Below, one piece after another: positions 32,591 through 41,154 of a stretch of 64,000 bases of DNA. The stretch is from Halobiforma lacisalsi AJ5. GTDB taxonomy: Archaea; Halobacteriota; Halobacteria; Halobacteriales; Natrialbaceae. The DNA lies in NCBI RefSeq assembly GCF_000226975.2, contig NZ_CP019285.1:2418001-2482000 (forward strand), in the 5' to 3' direction. The first letter of the stretch is position 1. Every line of letters begins with the position of its first letter. The notes beneath the pieces were generated by a model. The model was not told where the DNA came from. It searched no databases and saw only the letters and a list, made by a program, of their open reading frames with translations. Position numbers and translations under genes: made by a program.

Positions 32591-34768
32591 TCACCCCGGA
32601 TCCTCGTCCCGATGGAAATCGGACAACTCCAGTTCTCGAGTCTCCGCGAGTGCCCGTCGAATGTCCGTCCGGTCCCATCCCACCGGCGAAAGCACGCTCT
32701 CGACGGCTCGGACGAGTTGCGTCTCGTAGTACGACGGATCGTACGACTCGACCGCTTCGTGGGCCAGCGCAACCCGCTCTCGAGAGGTCTTCTCGTCGTC
32801 GACGACCACGTACTCGATAGTTTGTCCGGGATGGACGGCAATATCCTGCTCCCGGGTGCGTTTCAGCGCGGCCACGTTCTGGGTGTTCTGCGTGTACCCC
32901 TCGAGCGGTTTGGAGACCCGGTTCCGTTCGACGAGTCGGTCGGTCGGAACTGTGCCGGCGTGAAGTCGCTCGAGTGCGTCCTCGAGGCAGGCGAGGACGG
33001 CTTCCGGTGACCGGGTCACATCGAATCGCTCGAGACACTCCCGCTGGACGTCCGCGATGAACTCCGGGGTCGACCGCTGTCGGGCCTCGATTCCTCTGAT
33101 CTTGAACTCGTCTTCGCCGGCGACTCTGCCGAAGTACTTCGTCAATGCGCCGGCGTCGCTCTCGCGCTGGGGAACGAACGCGACCCAGTCGTAGTGGGCT
33201 TCGTGTTCGAGCCGGACGTCGACGGCCTCCGTAACCGCCGTCGCGAGCGTCTCGAGAGCCGTCCGCTCGGTATCGTCGACGTCCGGGTCCGGCGTCACCC
33301 AGATCGAATCGACGATTCCGTGGACGACGCGCCACCCGCCGGCTTCCAGGCGTCGCTTGGCCGTCAACAGGATTTCGCGGGCGTACGCGTTGATCGCTTC
33401 GTGGCACTCGATCCGGCCGAACTTCGCGTTGCTGAACCCCTGGTACCCGAAGCAGGTGACGAGGATCCACTTCAGTGCCCCCGACTGGCCTTCGAGTTCC
33501 TCGAGCCGTTGCCGGTCGGGATCGTCGCGTTGCCGTTCGTGACGGATCGCGGCCTTGATCTCGTCACGCGCGTCGACGATCGGCTCGAGTACGTCGACGA
33601 GATAGCCCCGGTCGTCGCAGATCGAGTAGCCGAGCCCGGGTACGTCGTCGCGATCGTGACACTCACAGCGGATGACGTCCGGAGAGACGTTGCGCGTACA
33701 GATGATGTTCGGATACAAACTCGAGAAATCCAGTTCGTGGACGTCCTCGTGCAGGCCGACGTCCGGCGCAAAGACGAATCCGCCGCGGTCGGCATCGTGG
33801 AGCGTCCCCATCGGTTTGTAGAACTCGTGTCGCCAGGAGTTCCACGGTACGAGGACGCCACGGTCGTGGGCTTCACGGATCTGGATCGCGGTGAGCACGT
33901 TCCCGATCGACGCCCACGCGAGTTCCTGCACCGGTTTCCACGAGCGCGACACGAGATCGAGGACTCCCTGGAGGTTCGTCTCGCCGTAGAAGAAGGTGTT
34001 CGACTCGTCGACGATCGCTCGTCCCGGAACGTTGTACCGGGCGGGCGAATGCCCGACCCGACCGTAACTCGAGTACGTCGACCGGCTCGCGAGTTGCTGG
34101 TAGTCGACGTCGGGCCAGCGACTCAGCGTGAACTCGTCGATATCGACGTCGCCGTCGGCAGCCGCGGCCATCCCGTGTAGCGTCGGGACGATCTCGCCGG
34201 TCGAACAGACGAGGACGTCCGGATCCCTGGCATCGAGCGCCGCCTGGACTGCGGACAGGATTTCCCCCGGCGACCCGGTGACGGTCTCGCCGTCGATGGA
34301 CAGTTCCGTGTATACCTCACTGCCCGTTTCGGGTACCGGAACCTCGAGTCGGAGCGTCGACAACTCCCTCGCCGGCGTCGGGTCGAGCCCGTTCTCCAGA
34401 CAGTAGCGGAACTCCCGCGAAAAGTCGACGTTGAAGCATGCGAGGTCCCCGACGGGATATGCGGACAGTTGGCGGGCCCGTCGGGCGAGCCGAGTCACTC
34501 GGTCGACGTGTGCGACGTCGACTGCGAGGACCGGCTCTTCTCCCCGTCGAAAGGCCGGCCGTCGCGTAACGATCTCGGTCGAAACGACCTCCGGGTGTCG
34601 GTCATACGTCGTCCGCAGTTCCGCGAGATCGATGTCGGTTTCCGGGGAGCGAGGGGCGACGAAGAACCGCGGCGTATAGTCGTCGCGCTCGGTCGCGACG
34701 GCACCGTCGGCGGTCGCTTCCCACTCGAGTACGCGGCCGTCGTCGAGGAAGTCGATGGTGAACGGCAT
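32591..34768 (-). CDS. Divergent B-family DNA polymerase (PolB2-type)
   Basis: A 725-residue B-family polymerase. Motif A is HELDFSSLYPNII (D347), motif B is KWILVTCFGYQGFSNAKFG (K433) and motif C is VVHGIVDSIWV (D487). The usual motif C is YGDTDS; here the first Asp is Ile485 and the second is kept. In motif B, the usual Asn is Val437. Exonuclease motifs are degraded: the Exo I region reads RLEV and the Exo II region TGEIVPTL with no Asp. So proofreading is probably lost and catalysis may be weak or specialised. The gene is 1 base downstream of a small coiled-coil gene and near a RecA-like gene. Confidence 0.85.
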   Translation of the reverse strand: MPFTIDFLDDGRVLEWEATADGAVATERDDYTPRFFVAPRSPETDIDLAELRTTYDRHPEVVSTEIVTRRPAFRRGEEPVLAVDVAHVDRVTRLARRARQLSAYPVGDLACFNVDFSREFRYCLENGLDPTPARELSTLRLEVPVPETGSEVYTELSIDGETVTGSPGEILSAVQAALDARDPDVLVCSTGEIVPTLHGMAAAADGDVDIDEFTLSRWPDVDYQQLASRSTYSSYGRVGHSPARYNVPGRAIVDESNTFFYGETNLQGVLDLVSRSWKPVQELAWASIGNVLTAIQIREAHDRGVLVPWNSWRHEFYKPMGTLHDADRGGFVFAPDVGLHEDVHELDFSSLYPNIICTRNVSPDVIRCECHDRDDVPGLGYSICDDRGYLVDVLEPIVDARDEIKAAIRHERQRDDPDRQRLEELEGQSGALKWILVTCFGYQGFSNAKFGRIECHEAINAYAREILLTAKRRLEAGGWRVVHGIVDSIWVTPDPDVDDTERTALETLATAVTEAVDVRLEHEAHYDWVAFVPQRESDAGALTKYFGRVAGEDEFKIRGIEARQRSTPEFIADVQRECLERFDVTRSPEAVLACLEDALERLHAGTVPTDRLVERNRVSKPLEGYTQNTQNVAALKRTREQDIAVHPGQTIEYVVVDDEKTSRERVALAHEAVESYDPSYYETQLVRAVESVLSPVGWDRTDIRRALAETRELELSDFHRDEDPG

Positions 34769-34769
34769 A

Positions 34770-35075
34770 TTACGCCTCTGGATCACATGCGGTGTCTTCC
34801 CGATCGTCGCGTTCGTCGAGGGCGGCCTCGAGCGTCTCGAGTCGTTGTTCGTACTCGTCGAGACGGGCCTCCTGCTCGAGGTCGATGCTGAGGAGAGCGG
34901 GCAGGAGGGGGTTCCGGTGGTTCAATAACCCGCTCGCGTCGGCGTGTTCCCGGGCGTACTCGAACAGTCGGTCGAAGCGCGGTTGATCGCGACGCCGAAG
35001 GGCGCGGCGAAAGTCCGCCCAGCGCTCCTCGAGGGCCCGTAGCGCGTCCCGGTACGTCGGGTTGGTTCGGCCCAT
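34770..35075 (-). CDS. Small coiled-coil protein of the PolB2 cassette
   Basis: A 101-residue, charged, helical protein. It starts MGRTNPTYRDALRALEERWA and has a heptad-like region near residues 70-95 (EARLDEYEQRLETLEAALDE). It sits between a RecA-like gene (2 bases upstream) and PolB2 (1 base downstream), so the three must be made together. No family is recognised. It may link polymerase and RecA-like protein, as a small adaptor. Confidence 0.7.
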   Translation of the reverse strand: MGRTNPTYRDALRALEERWADFRRALRRRDQPRFDRLFEYAREHADASGLLNHRNPLLPALLSIDLEQEARLDEYEQRLETLEAALDERDDREDTACDPEA

Positions 35076-35077
35076 CG

Positions 35078-36025
35078 TTATCGCCCCCCTGTGTCGGCGG
35101 CGGTCCATGCCTCGAGCAGCGGGGTTGCACTGTCGGCTGTCGAGTCCATCCCCGTTCCCGACCCCACCTCGACGGCATCCGGGCCCCCCGTCGACGGCTC
35201 GGTGGTCGGCTCGAGGCCGACCTGTCGTGCACGGAGTTCGAGTACCCGTCGCCAGTAGGCAAACGTCGTCTGGTAGTACGCGCCGTCGTCGACCGGATAG
35301 ACGACTGTCTCGAAGTCCTCGCCCACGAACCGCGGGCCCAGTTTCGTTCGTTCGCATTCTATGCGACGGTCGGCTGCCGTCTCGATCGGCCTCGAGAACT
35401 CGTCGCGCTTGCTGCGTGTGACGAGGACCGGAACGTCGTACCCGTCGGCGTAGCTCCCCAGTCGTGCGAGCGTCCGTGCCTGGAGGGTCTCCGCCCCTTC
35501 TCCGGTGAGGGAATCACTGGCCCGGTACTGGACATCGACTGCCGGAACGACGACGAGAGACGGGGTGTGTGGGGACGATGTTTCACACCGATTGGACGGC
35601 GATCGGTCTCGAGGCTCGGCATCGGTCGTCGATCGCTGGATGGATCGGTTCACCGCCGTCGGGAGGTCACGGATCGCCCCGTAGTGCTGGTAGGCGGTGA
35701 ACCCACGGGCGACGTGAATCCGGTCGAGTAACCGTCCGCTCGGTGCGATCCGGGCGAGCGAAGTCGTCGTCGCGTGGCCGTCCCCGTCGATCCAGAAAGC
35801 GGGCCCCTCGTTGAGAAGGAGGTGATCGAGGACGAACGACTGCAGGATTTGGACGCCGCGCCCACCGGCTACATCGAGGAGCGTGATCCCGTTCGAAAGC
35901 CGGGGAAAGAGCATCCCGTCGGTGGCCGGATCGGCCCGGTCGACGAGGTTCCGGTTGCGATCGGCGTCCCGGGTCGGTCCATCGACTGTCATCCGATTCG
36001 ATTCCGAGTGGGAGTACGCGGCCAT
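35078..36025 (-). CDS. RecA/RadA-superfamily protein without a functional Walker A
   Basis: A 315-residue protein with the RadA-like core fold by order of strands: GITLLDVAGGRGVQILQSFV in place of the P-loop, FWIDGDGHA, then VARGFTAYQHYGAIRDLP as in RadA and PSLVVVPAVDVQYR at the Walker B strand. The P-loop lacks the GKT, so ATP use is unlikely. The start may be at 36025 or 35992. As first gene of the three-gene cassette with PolB2, it resembles the role of ImuA (a RecA-like protein) next to the error-prone polymerase in bacteria. This parallel is inference. Confidence 0.75.
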   Translation of the reverse strand: MAAYSHSESNRMTVDGPTRDADRNRNLVDRADPATDGMLFPRLSNGITLLDVAGGRGVQILQSFVLDHLLLNEGPAFWIDGDGHATTTSLARIAPSGRLLDRIHVARGFTAYQHYGAIRDLPTAVNRSIQRSTTDAEPRDRSPSNRCETSSPHTPSLVVVPAVDVQYRASDSLTGEGAETLQARTLARLGSYADGYDVPVLVTRSKRDEFSRPIETAADRRIECERTKLGPRFVGEDFETVVYPVDDGAYYQTTFAYWRRVLELRARQVGLEPTTEPSTGGPDAVEVGSGTGMDSTADSATPLLEAWTAADTGGR

Positions 36026-36312
36026 ACGCGACTAGACGCCCACACACCCGATAAGCCGAGGCGTGTCGTTTCCGCGTTTCAGGAAAGACAACTCTCTGGG
36101 GAGAATCCGGCGTTCGGCGGGGGATACCCACCACGAGGACCGTTTCCGGGAACGGTTCCTGAATCGTCGATCCTCGGGAGTCGTCGGCTCCCTCCTCACC
36201 GTCACCGTCAAGCTATCAAGGGTGTGAAAGGCCGAGGGAACGTCCCCTGTTTTCAAGCCAACACTGCATGAACGCCTACATATAAGATCCGGTGGCGGTA
36301 GTGAACTCGTAT

Positions 36313-36756
36313 ATGTCGGGAGTGGGTGATGGGAAACCAGAGAACGTTGACACGTTCTCCCTTGCAGACGGACGGAGCGCAGTGTATATTTCTCGGGAAA
36401 AGAAACACTTCTCTACGTTACACGACGGCTATCCGTTAGCAGAAGACTTCCTGGACGATCTGAAGACCAAAGGCGTCAACGCGATCGTTATCGATGGCGA
36501 CGAGGGGGTTTACGTGTTCGATCTCCATCAGTATCAGCGGGGGGATCGACTCGGGCACGCTCCGTATCCAATGAAACGCGTCGTTTCGATCCACGACGCC
36601 GAGTCGGCCCACGACGAGCCGGACAAAGAGGTTCTGGCGACGATCACCGAATGGGAGTGGCTAACCGACAACGATCTCGAGCCGGGACACGATCGACCCG
36701 GGAACCCGGATTCCTCCTCGAGTTATCTCTCTCAGGAGAATTATAGTAGCCACTGA
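36313..36756 (+). CDS. Hypothetical protein, C-terminus within a MITE-like element
   Basis: A 147-residue acidic protein of unknown family. It has the segment FSLADGRSAVYISREKKHF and VNAIVIDGDEGVYVFDLHQY, typical alpha/beta patterns, and a low-complexity Ser-rich end. A TATA-like ACATATAAGA lies about 30-37 bases upstream of the ATG at 36313, fitting a leaderless message. The final residues (NYSSH) and the stop codon are made by the inverted end of an 83-bp element, so the original C-terminus has probably been changed. Confidence 0.65.
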   Translation: MSGVGDGKPENVDTFSLADGRSAVYISREKKHFSTLHDGYPLAEDFLDDLKTKGVNAIVIDGDEGVYVFDLHQYQRGDRLGHAPYPMKRVVSIHDAESAHDEPDKEVLATITEWEWLTDNDLEPGHDRPGNPDSSSSYLSQENYSSH

Positions 36757-36824
36757 AAGGCAGTGGGCACCTATCGCACGACAGCTGTGCGATCGGTGTG
36801 CGAACAGGTTCAGTTGTTACTATA
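36742..36824. repeat. MITE-like element, 83 bp
   Basis: Ends TATAGTAGCCACTGAA (36742-36757) and TTCAGTTGTTACTATA (36809-36824) are inverted repeats matching at 14 of 16. The middle holds nested inverted sequences (CGCAC...GTGCG). Degenerate copies lie at 22834-22957 and 22119-22154. It codes for nothing and would need a transposase from elsewhere. Confidence 0.7.
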
Positions 36825-36882
36825 GAACTGGCTCGCCGGTCTGATCCTGAATCGACGAGCGACTACTCCCGATGCCCCGGGA

Positions 36883-37911
36883 TTACCGAATTGCCGGAGT
36901 GGCAGTCGAGTCGACGATCGAATACTCCCGATCACGGCTCGTCCCTTCGGCCTCGAGAAGGTTGTACTGGGCCATCTTCGAGAGATAGGTCCGGACGGTT
37001 CGTTTCGTTCGTGGATCGTCGACCTCGGCGGTATATCGGTCGTGGATTTCGTTCGGACTGAGCGGTCCGTGGTCACGAACGATATCGTAGACGACTCGCT
37101 GGTGTGGGGTGAGCGAATCCAGACTCTTTCGTTTGATTTGAGCGCGTGCGTCTTCCGCTGCAGCGAGGAGGATATCGTCGGTAATCCGCTCGCGGTTCTC
37201 GCGGTCGGCCTTGCCGGCCGCCGAGCGGAGAATGCCGATCGCGAGCCGGGCGTCGCCGGCGGCCGCGTCAGCGATGCGATAGAGCTGTTCGTCGGTGATG
37301 ACGGCTTCTTCGAGTCCCCACTTCGCGCGAGCGTCGAGGATATCGTAGAGCTGTCCGTCGGAGTAGCTGTCCATCCGGACGTGTTCGCTCGAGCGGAGTC
37401 GACTCACTAGCCTGTCGTCGACCCGGTTGAACAGGTCTTCCTCTTCGTTCGCGATACAGACGATCGCGAACTGCGGCAGGCTGTGGAGGTCATAGATCAC
37501 GCTCGGATCCTCGAGTTGATCCGCCTCGTCGAGGATGACGACCGTTCGGGGACCGTCGTGGTGCTGCAGTCGATCGATGAGTTCGTCGTGTGGCGTCGAC
37601 TGTCGGTGGATGTCGATCGTCGTTCCGAGGTCGTCGAGGATCCGGTAGAGCGTCCGGAACCGGGTGTAGTTGCGCCAGCAGTTCACGTAGGTGACCTCGA
37701 CGTCCAGGACTGCTTCCCGCAGCCGTTCGGTGACGAACTTCGAGAGACAGGTCTTTCCCGCGCCGCTGGGCCCGGTGACGATGGCAGTCTCCGCCGGTTC
37801 GCCGTTCGTGATCGGTTCGAGGACGCTGGAGAGGTGGTTGACCTCGGCGTCGCGATGCTCGACCTCTCGAGGGACGAACCCGGCCCGGAGGACTCGAGCA
37901 TCGCGGATCAT
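36883..37911 (-). CDS. Orc1/Cdc6-family replication initiator
   Basis: A 342-residue AAA+ protein. The P-loop is GPSGAGKT (47-54), Walker B is VVILDEADQL (D128, E129), the sensor 1 region IVCIANEEEDL, the sensor 2 arginine in GDARLAIGILRSAAG, and a C-terminal winged helix (VYDIVRDHGPLSPNEIHDRY). It is shorter than most haloarchaeal Orc1/Cdc6 proteins (usually 370-420). Such accessory copies often sit next to a plasmid or integrated origin. Two GTTTCCGG(G/A)AA repeats lie just upstream. Confidence 0.9.
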   Translation of the reverse strand: MIRDARVLRAGFVPREVEHRDAEVNHLSSVLEPITNGEPAETAIVTGPSGAGKTCLSKFVTERLREAVLDVEVTYVNCWRNYTRFRTLYRILDDLGTTIDIHRQSTPHDELIDRLQHHDGPRTVVILDEADQLEDPSVIYDLHSLPQFAIVCIANEEEDLFNRVDDRLVSRLRSSEHVRMDSYSDGQLYDILDARAKWGLEEAVITDEQLYRIADAAAGDARLAIGILRSAAGKADRENRERITDDILLAAAEDARAQIKRKSLDSLTPHQRVVYDIVRDHGPLSPNEIHDRYTAEVDDPRTKRTVRTYLSKMAQYNLLEAEGTSRDREYSIVDSTATPAIR

Positions 37912-37961
37912 CGTTCCTGGCTGTCCTCTTTTGCAGCAAGTACTAAAAGTGTAATCGGGTC

Positions 37962-38058
37962 GTTTCCGGAAAGGGACTGAACGGGGAGTGAGCCGTCCCA
38001 GTCAGGTGCCGTACGGCGATTCGGACGGCGTTCCGGTTAGTTTCCGGGAAGGTCCGGG
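37962..38058. promoter_or_regulatory. Candidate origin-type repeats upstream of the Orc1/Cdc6 gene
   Basis: GTTTCCGGAAAGGGA at 37962-37976 and GTTTCCGGGAAGGTCCGGG at 38040-38058 share GTTTCCGG(A/G)AAGG, 78 bases apart, in the spacer upstream of the initiator gene. A further GTTTCCGGGAACGG is near 36142. They recall haloarchaeal origin recognition boxes, which also carry GTTTCC arms and a G run, but lack the full consensus. Tentative. Confidence 0.4.
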
Positions 38059-38152
38059 AACCGATCGCTTCCGAGATCGACGGGGGAACGACCACACAGT
38101 CCCGGGGTATCGACTGAGACGGGCGTCGATTCGCGGTCGCCGGCGACATAAC

Positions 38153-38650
38153 CTAGTCGCGCAGCGCCGCGTCGGAGATACCTGCCGTCTGACCGAGTCC
38201 GACGAGCACGAGCCCGCCGACCGCGGTTGCTTGCGATCCGACGGCGTAGAGGACCGCACCGAGTAGACACCCCGCAGTGCCAGCGGCGTAGATCCAGGTC
38301 CCCTCGGTAACCCGACGCCCGGTATCGACGAAGCCGACCGCCGGCAGGAGCATCCAGCCGTAGAGAGCCACGCCCGTCAACGTCGGATTCGCCGGCTCGA
38401 GTCCGAGGCCGACGACGCCACAGAGCGTGACGGCGGACCCCGCGGCGATGATCCGCCACCACGTCCGCAGGACGCCGTCGCGCATGTCGGGGTAGCCGGT
38501 CGCCGCGAAGCCGACCAGGAGGACGGTCATCACGATATGGGCGATAAACAGCGTGTGCTCGGTTACGACCCCGAGGTGAGCGGCCGTCACGAACAGCCAG
38601 GCCAGCGGGACCAGCACGGGCGGGCCGAGTTCTCGAGCGCGCCTGAACAT
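38153..38650 (-). CDS. Hypothetical membrane protein, five or six spans
   Basis: A 165-residue membrane protein starting MFRRARELGPPVLVPLAW, with about five hydrophobic segments and few charged residues. Many Gly and Ala, with no metal or catalytic motif. Several haloarchaeal proteins of this sort are annotated only as hypothetical. It lies 75 bases downstream of the DASH-type cryptochrome's stop on the same strand side; a link is not shown. The ATG at 38650 precedes the first span closely, so I preferred it to 38677. Confidence 0.7.
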   Translation of the reverse strand: MFRRARELGPPVLVPLAWLFVTAAHLGVVTEHTLFIAHIVMTVLLVGFAATGYPDMRDGVLRTWWRIIAAGSAVTLCGVVGLGLEPANPTLTGVALYGWMLLPAVGFVDTGRRVTEGTWIYAAGTAGCLLGAVLYAVGSQATAVGGLVLVGLGQTAGISDAALRD

Positions 38651-38740
38651 GCCGGAGTGTACCGCCCGCTGACACAAATGCGTGGGCGGTCGCGATAGGG
38701 CTCCCGTCCGCCTCGAGTCGGTGGTACCCGACCGAGGGAA

Positions 38741-40165
38741 TCAGCCCTGCAGGTCTTCGTAGCGTGCCTCGAGGTCGATTATCGGCTCGGGGTAGTCGAC
38801 GCCCGGCCGGACGCCGTACTCGGCTCGCTCGCCCTCGCTCAGTTCCCAGGGCCTGTGGACGGCCTCGGGCGGCACCCCCTCGAGTTCGGGCAGCCAGGTC
38901 GTCACGTACTCGCCGTCGGGGTCGTAGTACTCGGCCTGGGAGAGGACGTCGAAGTAGTTGTCCCGGGAGTCGTTCCCCACGCCGGCCTGATAGGCCCAGT
39001 TGCCCCAGTTCGAGGCGACGTCGTAGTCGACGAGTCGCTCCTCGAAGTACGCCGCTCCCCAGCGCCAGTCGATCCCGAGCGCGTCGGCGAGAAACGAGGC
39101 GACGTTCTGTCGGCCGCGGTTCGACATGTATCCCGTCCGATTCAGCTCCCGCATGTTCGCGTCGACGAAGGGGATTCCAGTCTCGCCGTTCGCCCACCGA
39201 TCGAACGCCTCGCGGTCGCGTTCCCACGCCTTTTCGACGTCTCGGATCCCGTTGGGGTGGAAAAACCGCGAGCCGTGCTTGCAAAACTGGAACTGGAAGA
39301 AGTCCCGCCAAAGCAACTCGAAGACGAGCCAGTAAGTGTCCTCGTTCGAGACCCGCTCGTCCTCGTACCGACGAACCTCCTCGTGGATCCACCGCGGCGA
39401 GAGACATCCCGCCGCCAGCCACGGCGAGAACTTCGAGGAGTACGCCGCACCAAGCAGCCCGTTTCGCGTCTCCTTGTACTCCCGCAGGCGATCCTCCTCC
39501 CAGAAGTACTCCTCGAGACGGCGTTTACCGGCCGATTCGCCGCCCTCGAACCGCAGGACGGCCCGGTCGTCGTCCGTCGGCGCCTCGAGGCCGTACTCGG
39601 ACACCGTCGGGACGTCGCCCGCGGGCAGGTCCGGAGTCGGAACCGCGTCCGGGGGCGCGACGAGGTCTCGAACCGAACACTCGCGTTCGACCGCCTTGCG
39701 CCACGGCGTGAACGTATCCTGCATCCGCTCGTACGACGTCGGCAGGTCCGAGACGTGATACAGCGTGTGCGTCCAGCGGCGTTCGAACGAGACGTCGTCG
39801 GGAAGGGTTTCTCGAACCCCAACTTCGGTCTCGAGTTCCTCCGTCGCCGGTTTCGTCTGTGCGTAGACGGCATCGGCGTCGACGCGACCCGCGACTTCGG
39901 GAAGGACCGTCTCCGGCCGACCGCGTCTGACGAACAGGTCGCCGCCTCGGTCCTGGAGTCCCGCCCGTAACTCGAGCAGCGACTCCCGGCGGAATCTCGC
40001 GCGGTGGGCCCCGAGCTTTTCGGTTCCGTACTCCGTCTCGCCGCGCTTCCGGGGATCGACGACGTAGAGCGGCACGACCTCGTCCGCTGCGGTAACCGCG
40101 TCGGCGAGCGTCGGATTGTCCGTGATCCGGAGGTCGTCCCGGAACCAGACGACGGCGGTTTCCAT
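38741..40165 (-). CDS. DASH-type cryptochrome/photolyase
   Basis: A 474-residue flavoprotein of the photolyase family. The N-terminal Rossmann-like part starts METAVVWFRDDLRITDNPTL, and the C-terminal FAD domain contains MRELNRTGYMSNRGRQNVAS and DYDVASNWGNWAYQAGVGND, both typical of the DASH subfamily. These enzymes repair cyclobutane dimers in single-stranded DNA with blue light and may act as sensors. Haloarchaea also carry a separate CPD photolyase, usually elsewhere. I chose the ATG at 40165, where the protein-like part begins. Confidence 0.88.
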   Translation of the reverse strand: METAVVWFRDDLRITDNPTLADAVTAADEVVPLYVVDPRKRGETEYGTEKLGAHRARFRRESLLELRAGLQDRGGDLFVRRGRPETVLPEVAGRVDADAVYAQTKPATEELETEVGVRETLPDDVSFERRWTHTLYHVSDLPTSYERMQDTFTPWRKAVERECSVRDLVAPPDAVPTPDLPAGDVPTVSEYGLEAPTDDDRAVLRFEGGESAGKRRLEEYFWEEDRLREYKETRNGLLGAAYSSKFSPWLAAGCLSPRWIHEEVRRYEDERVSNEDTYWLVFELLWRDFFQFQFCKHGSRFFHPNGIRDVEKAWERDREAFDRWANGETGIPFVDANMRELNRTGYMSNRGRQNVASFLADALGIDWRWGAAYFEERLVDYDVASNWGNWAYQAGVGNDSRDNYFDVLSQAEYYDPDGEYVTTWLPELEGVPPEAVHRPWELSEGERAEYGVRPGVDYPEPIIDLEARYEDLQG

Positions 40166-40352
40166 GTTCTCTCCAGGGAAACCGGGATCAAGTATCTGTG
40201 GCCCAACGTCGAAAACGGCCGGCGGGACGGCGCCGTGATCGTCTAACCGGCGGAAGGCGCTCGTCGGCACCCGAATACCCGGGCCTTCGAAAGCGGGTAC
40301 CCGACTCGAGCACCCCATGCCATATTTTACCAGTCGGTGACGTTGGTACCCT

Positions 40353-41039
40353 ATGCTCCTTGCGGCCTTCCGGATCGAACTGGACGCCCTCGCCCTGGCG
40401 GACACTTTTGCTCGATTATCCGACCTGCAGATCGAGGCCCAACGGATCGCGGCCCACAGCACGAAGTGGACGATGCCCTGCATCTGGGCCAGTAACGTCG
40501 ACTTCGACGAGCTCGATACGATGCTCGCGGACGATCCCTCCGTCGACGAAATCGTCGAAACGGCGGAGTTCAGCGGCGAAAAGTTCTACCAACTCGAGTG
40601 GAGCGACGAGATCGAAGCCCGGATCAACGCCTACCTGGATACTGAAGCGTCGATTCTCCACGCGGAGGCCACCGCTGACGGCTGGCGGATCCGCATCCGC
40701 TTTGGCACCCGGGAGCAGTTCGACGCCTTTCGGGCGATCCTCGCCAAGGGGGACTACGAGTTCACGCTCCTCGAACTCTCCCAGCCGGACGACCCGCGAC
40801 ACATGGGTGGGAAGCTGACACCGGCCCAGCGCGAGGCGCTCCGCAAAGCGAAAGAACTCGGCTACTACAAGGTTCCCCGCGAGATTTCGACGCGCGAACT
40901 CGCCGACGAACTCGGGACGTCCCACCAGAACCTCTCGGAGCTCCTGCGCCGCGCGACGGACAACCTCATCGATGCGGCCGTTCGGACCACCGCCACGACC
41001 GATCCGGTTCGACGAACCGACGGAAAGGAGCGACCATAA
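40353..41039 (+). CDS. Bat-type transcriptional regulator with HTH_10
   Basis: A 228-residue regulator: a variable sensor-like N-terminal domain of about 150 residues, then a C-terminal HTH_10 (KLTPAQREALRKAKELGYYK, then PREISTRELADELGTSHQNL). The TATA-like CATATTTTA lies about 25-30 bases upstream of the ATG, so the message is probably leaderless. Such regulators in haloarchaea respond to oxygen, redox or light. It is divergent from the cryptochrome gene with 187 bases between, so regulation of that gene is a reasonable guess. Confidence 0.88.
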   Translation: MLLAAFRIELDALALADTFARLSDLQIEAQRIAAHSTKWTMPCIWASNVDFDELDTMLADDPSVDEIVETAEFSGEKFYQLEWSDEIEARINAYLDTEASILHAEATADGWRIRIRFGTREQFDAFRAILAKGDYEFTLLELSQPDDPRHMGGKLTPAQREALRKAKELGYYKVPREISTRELADELGTSHQNLSELLRRATDNLIDAAVRTTATTDPVRRTDGKERP

Positions 41040-41154
41040 CGCAACGTCCCCGACGACGCCAGCCTCACGAACCGGCCGTTACCCGGCTGTGGCTCACCTC
41101 GAGAAGCACCGCCGAGGCCTCGCCGACTCCCGACGAGGGGACGGGTCGCTCTCG

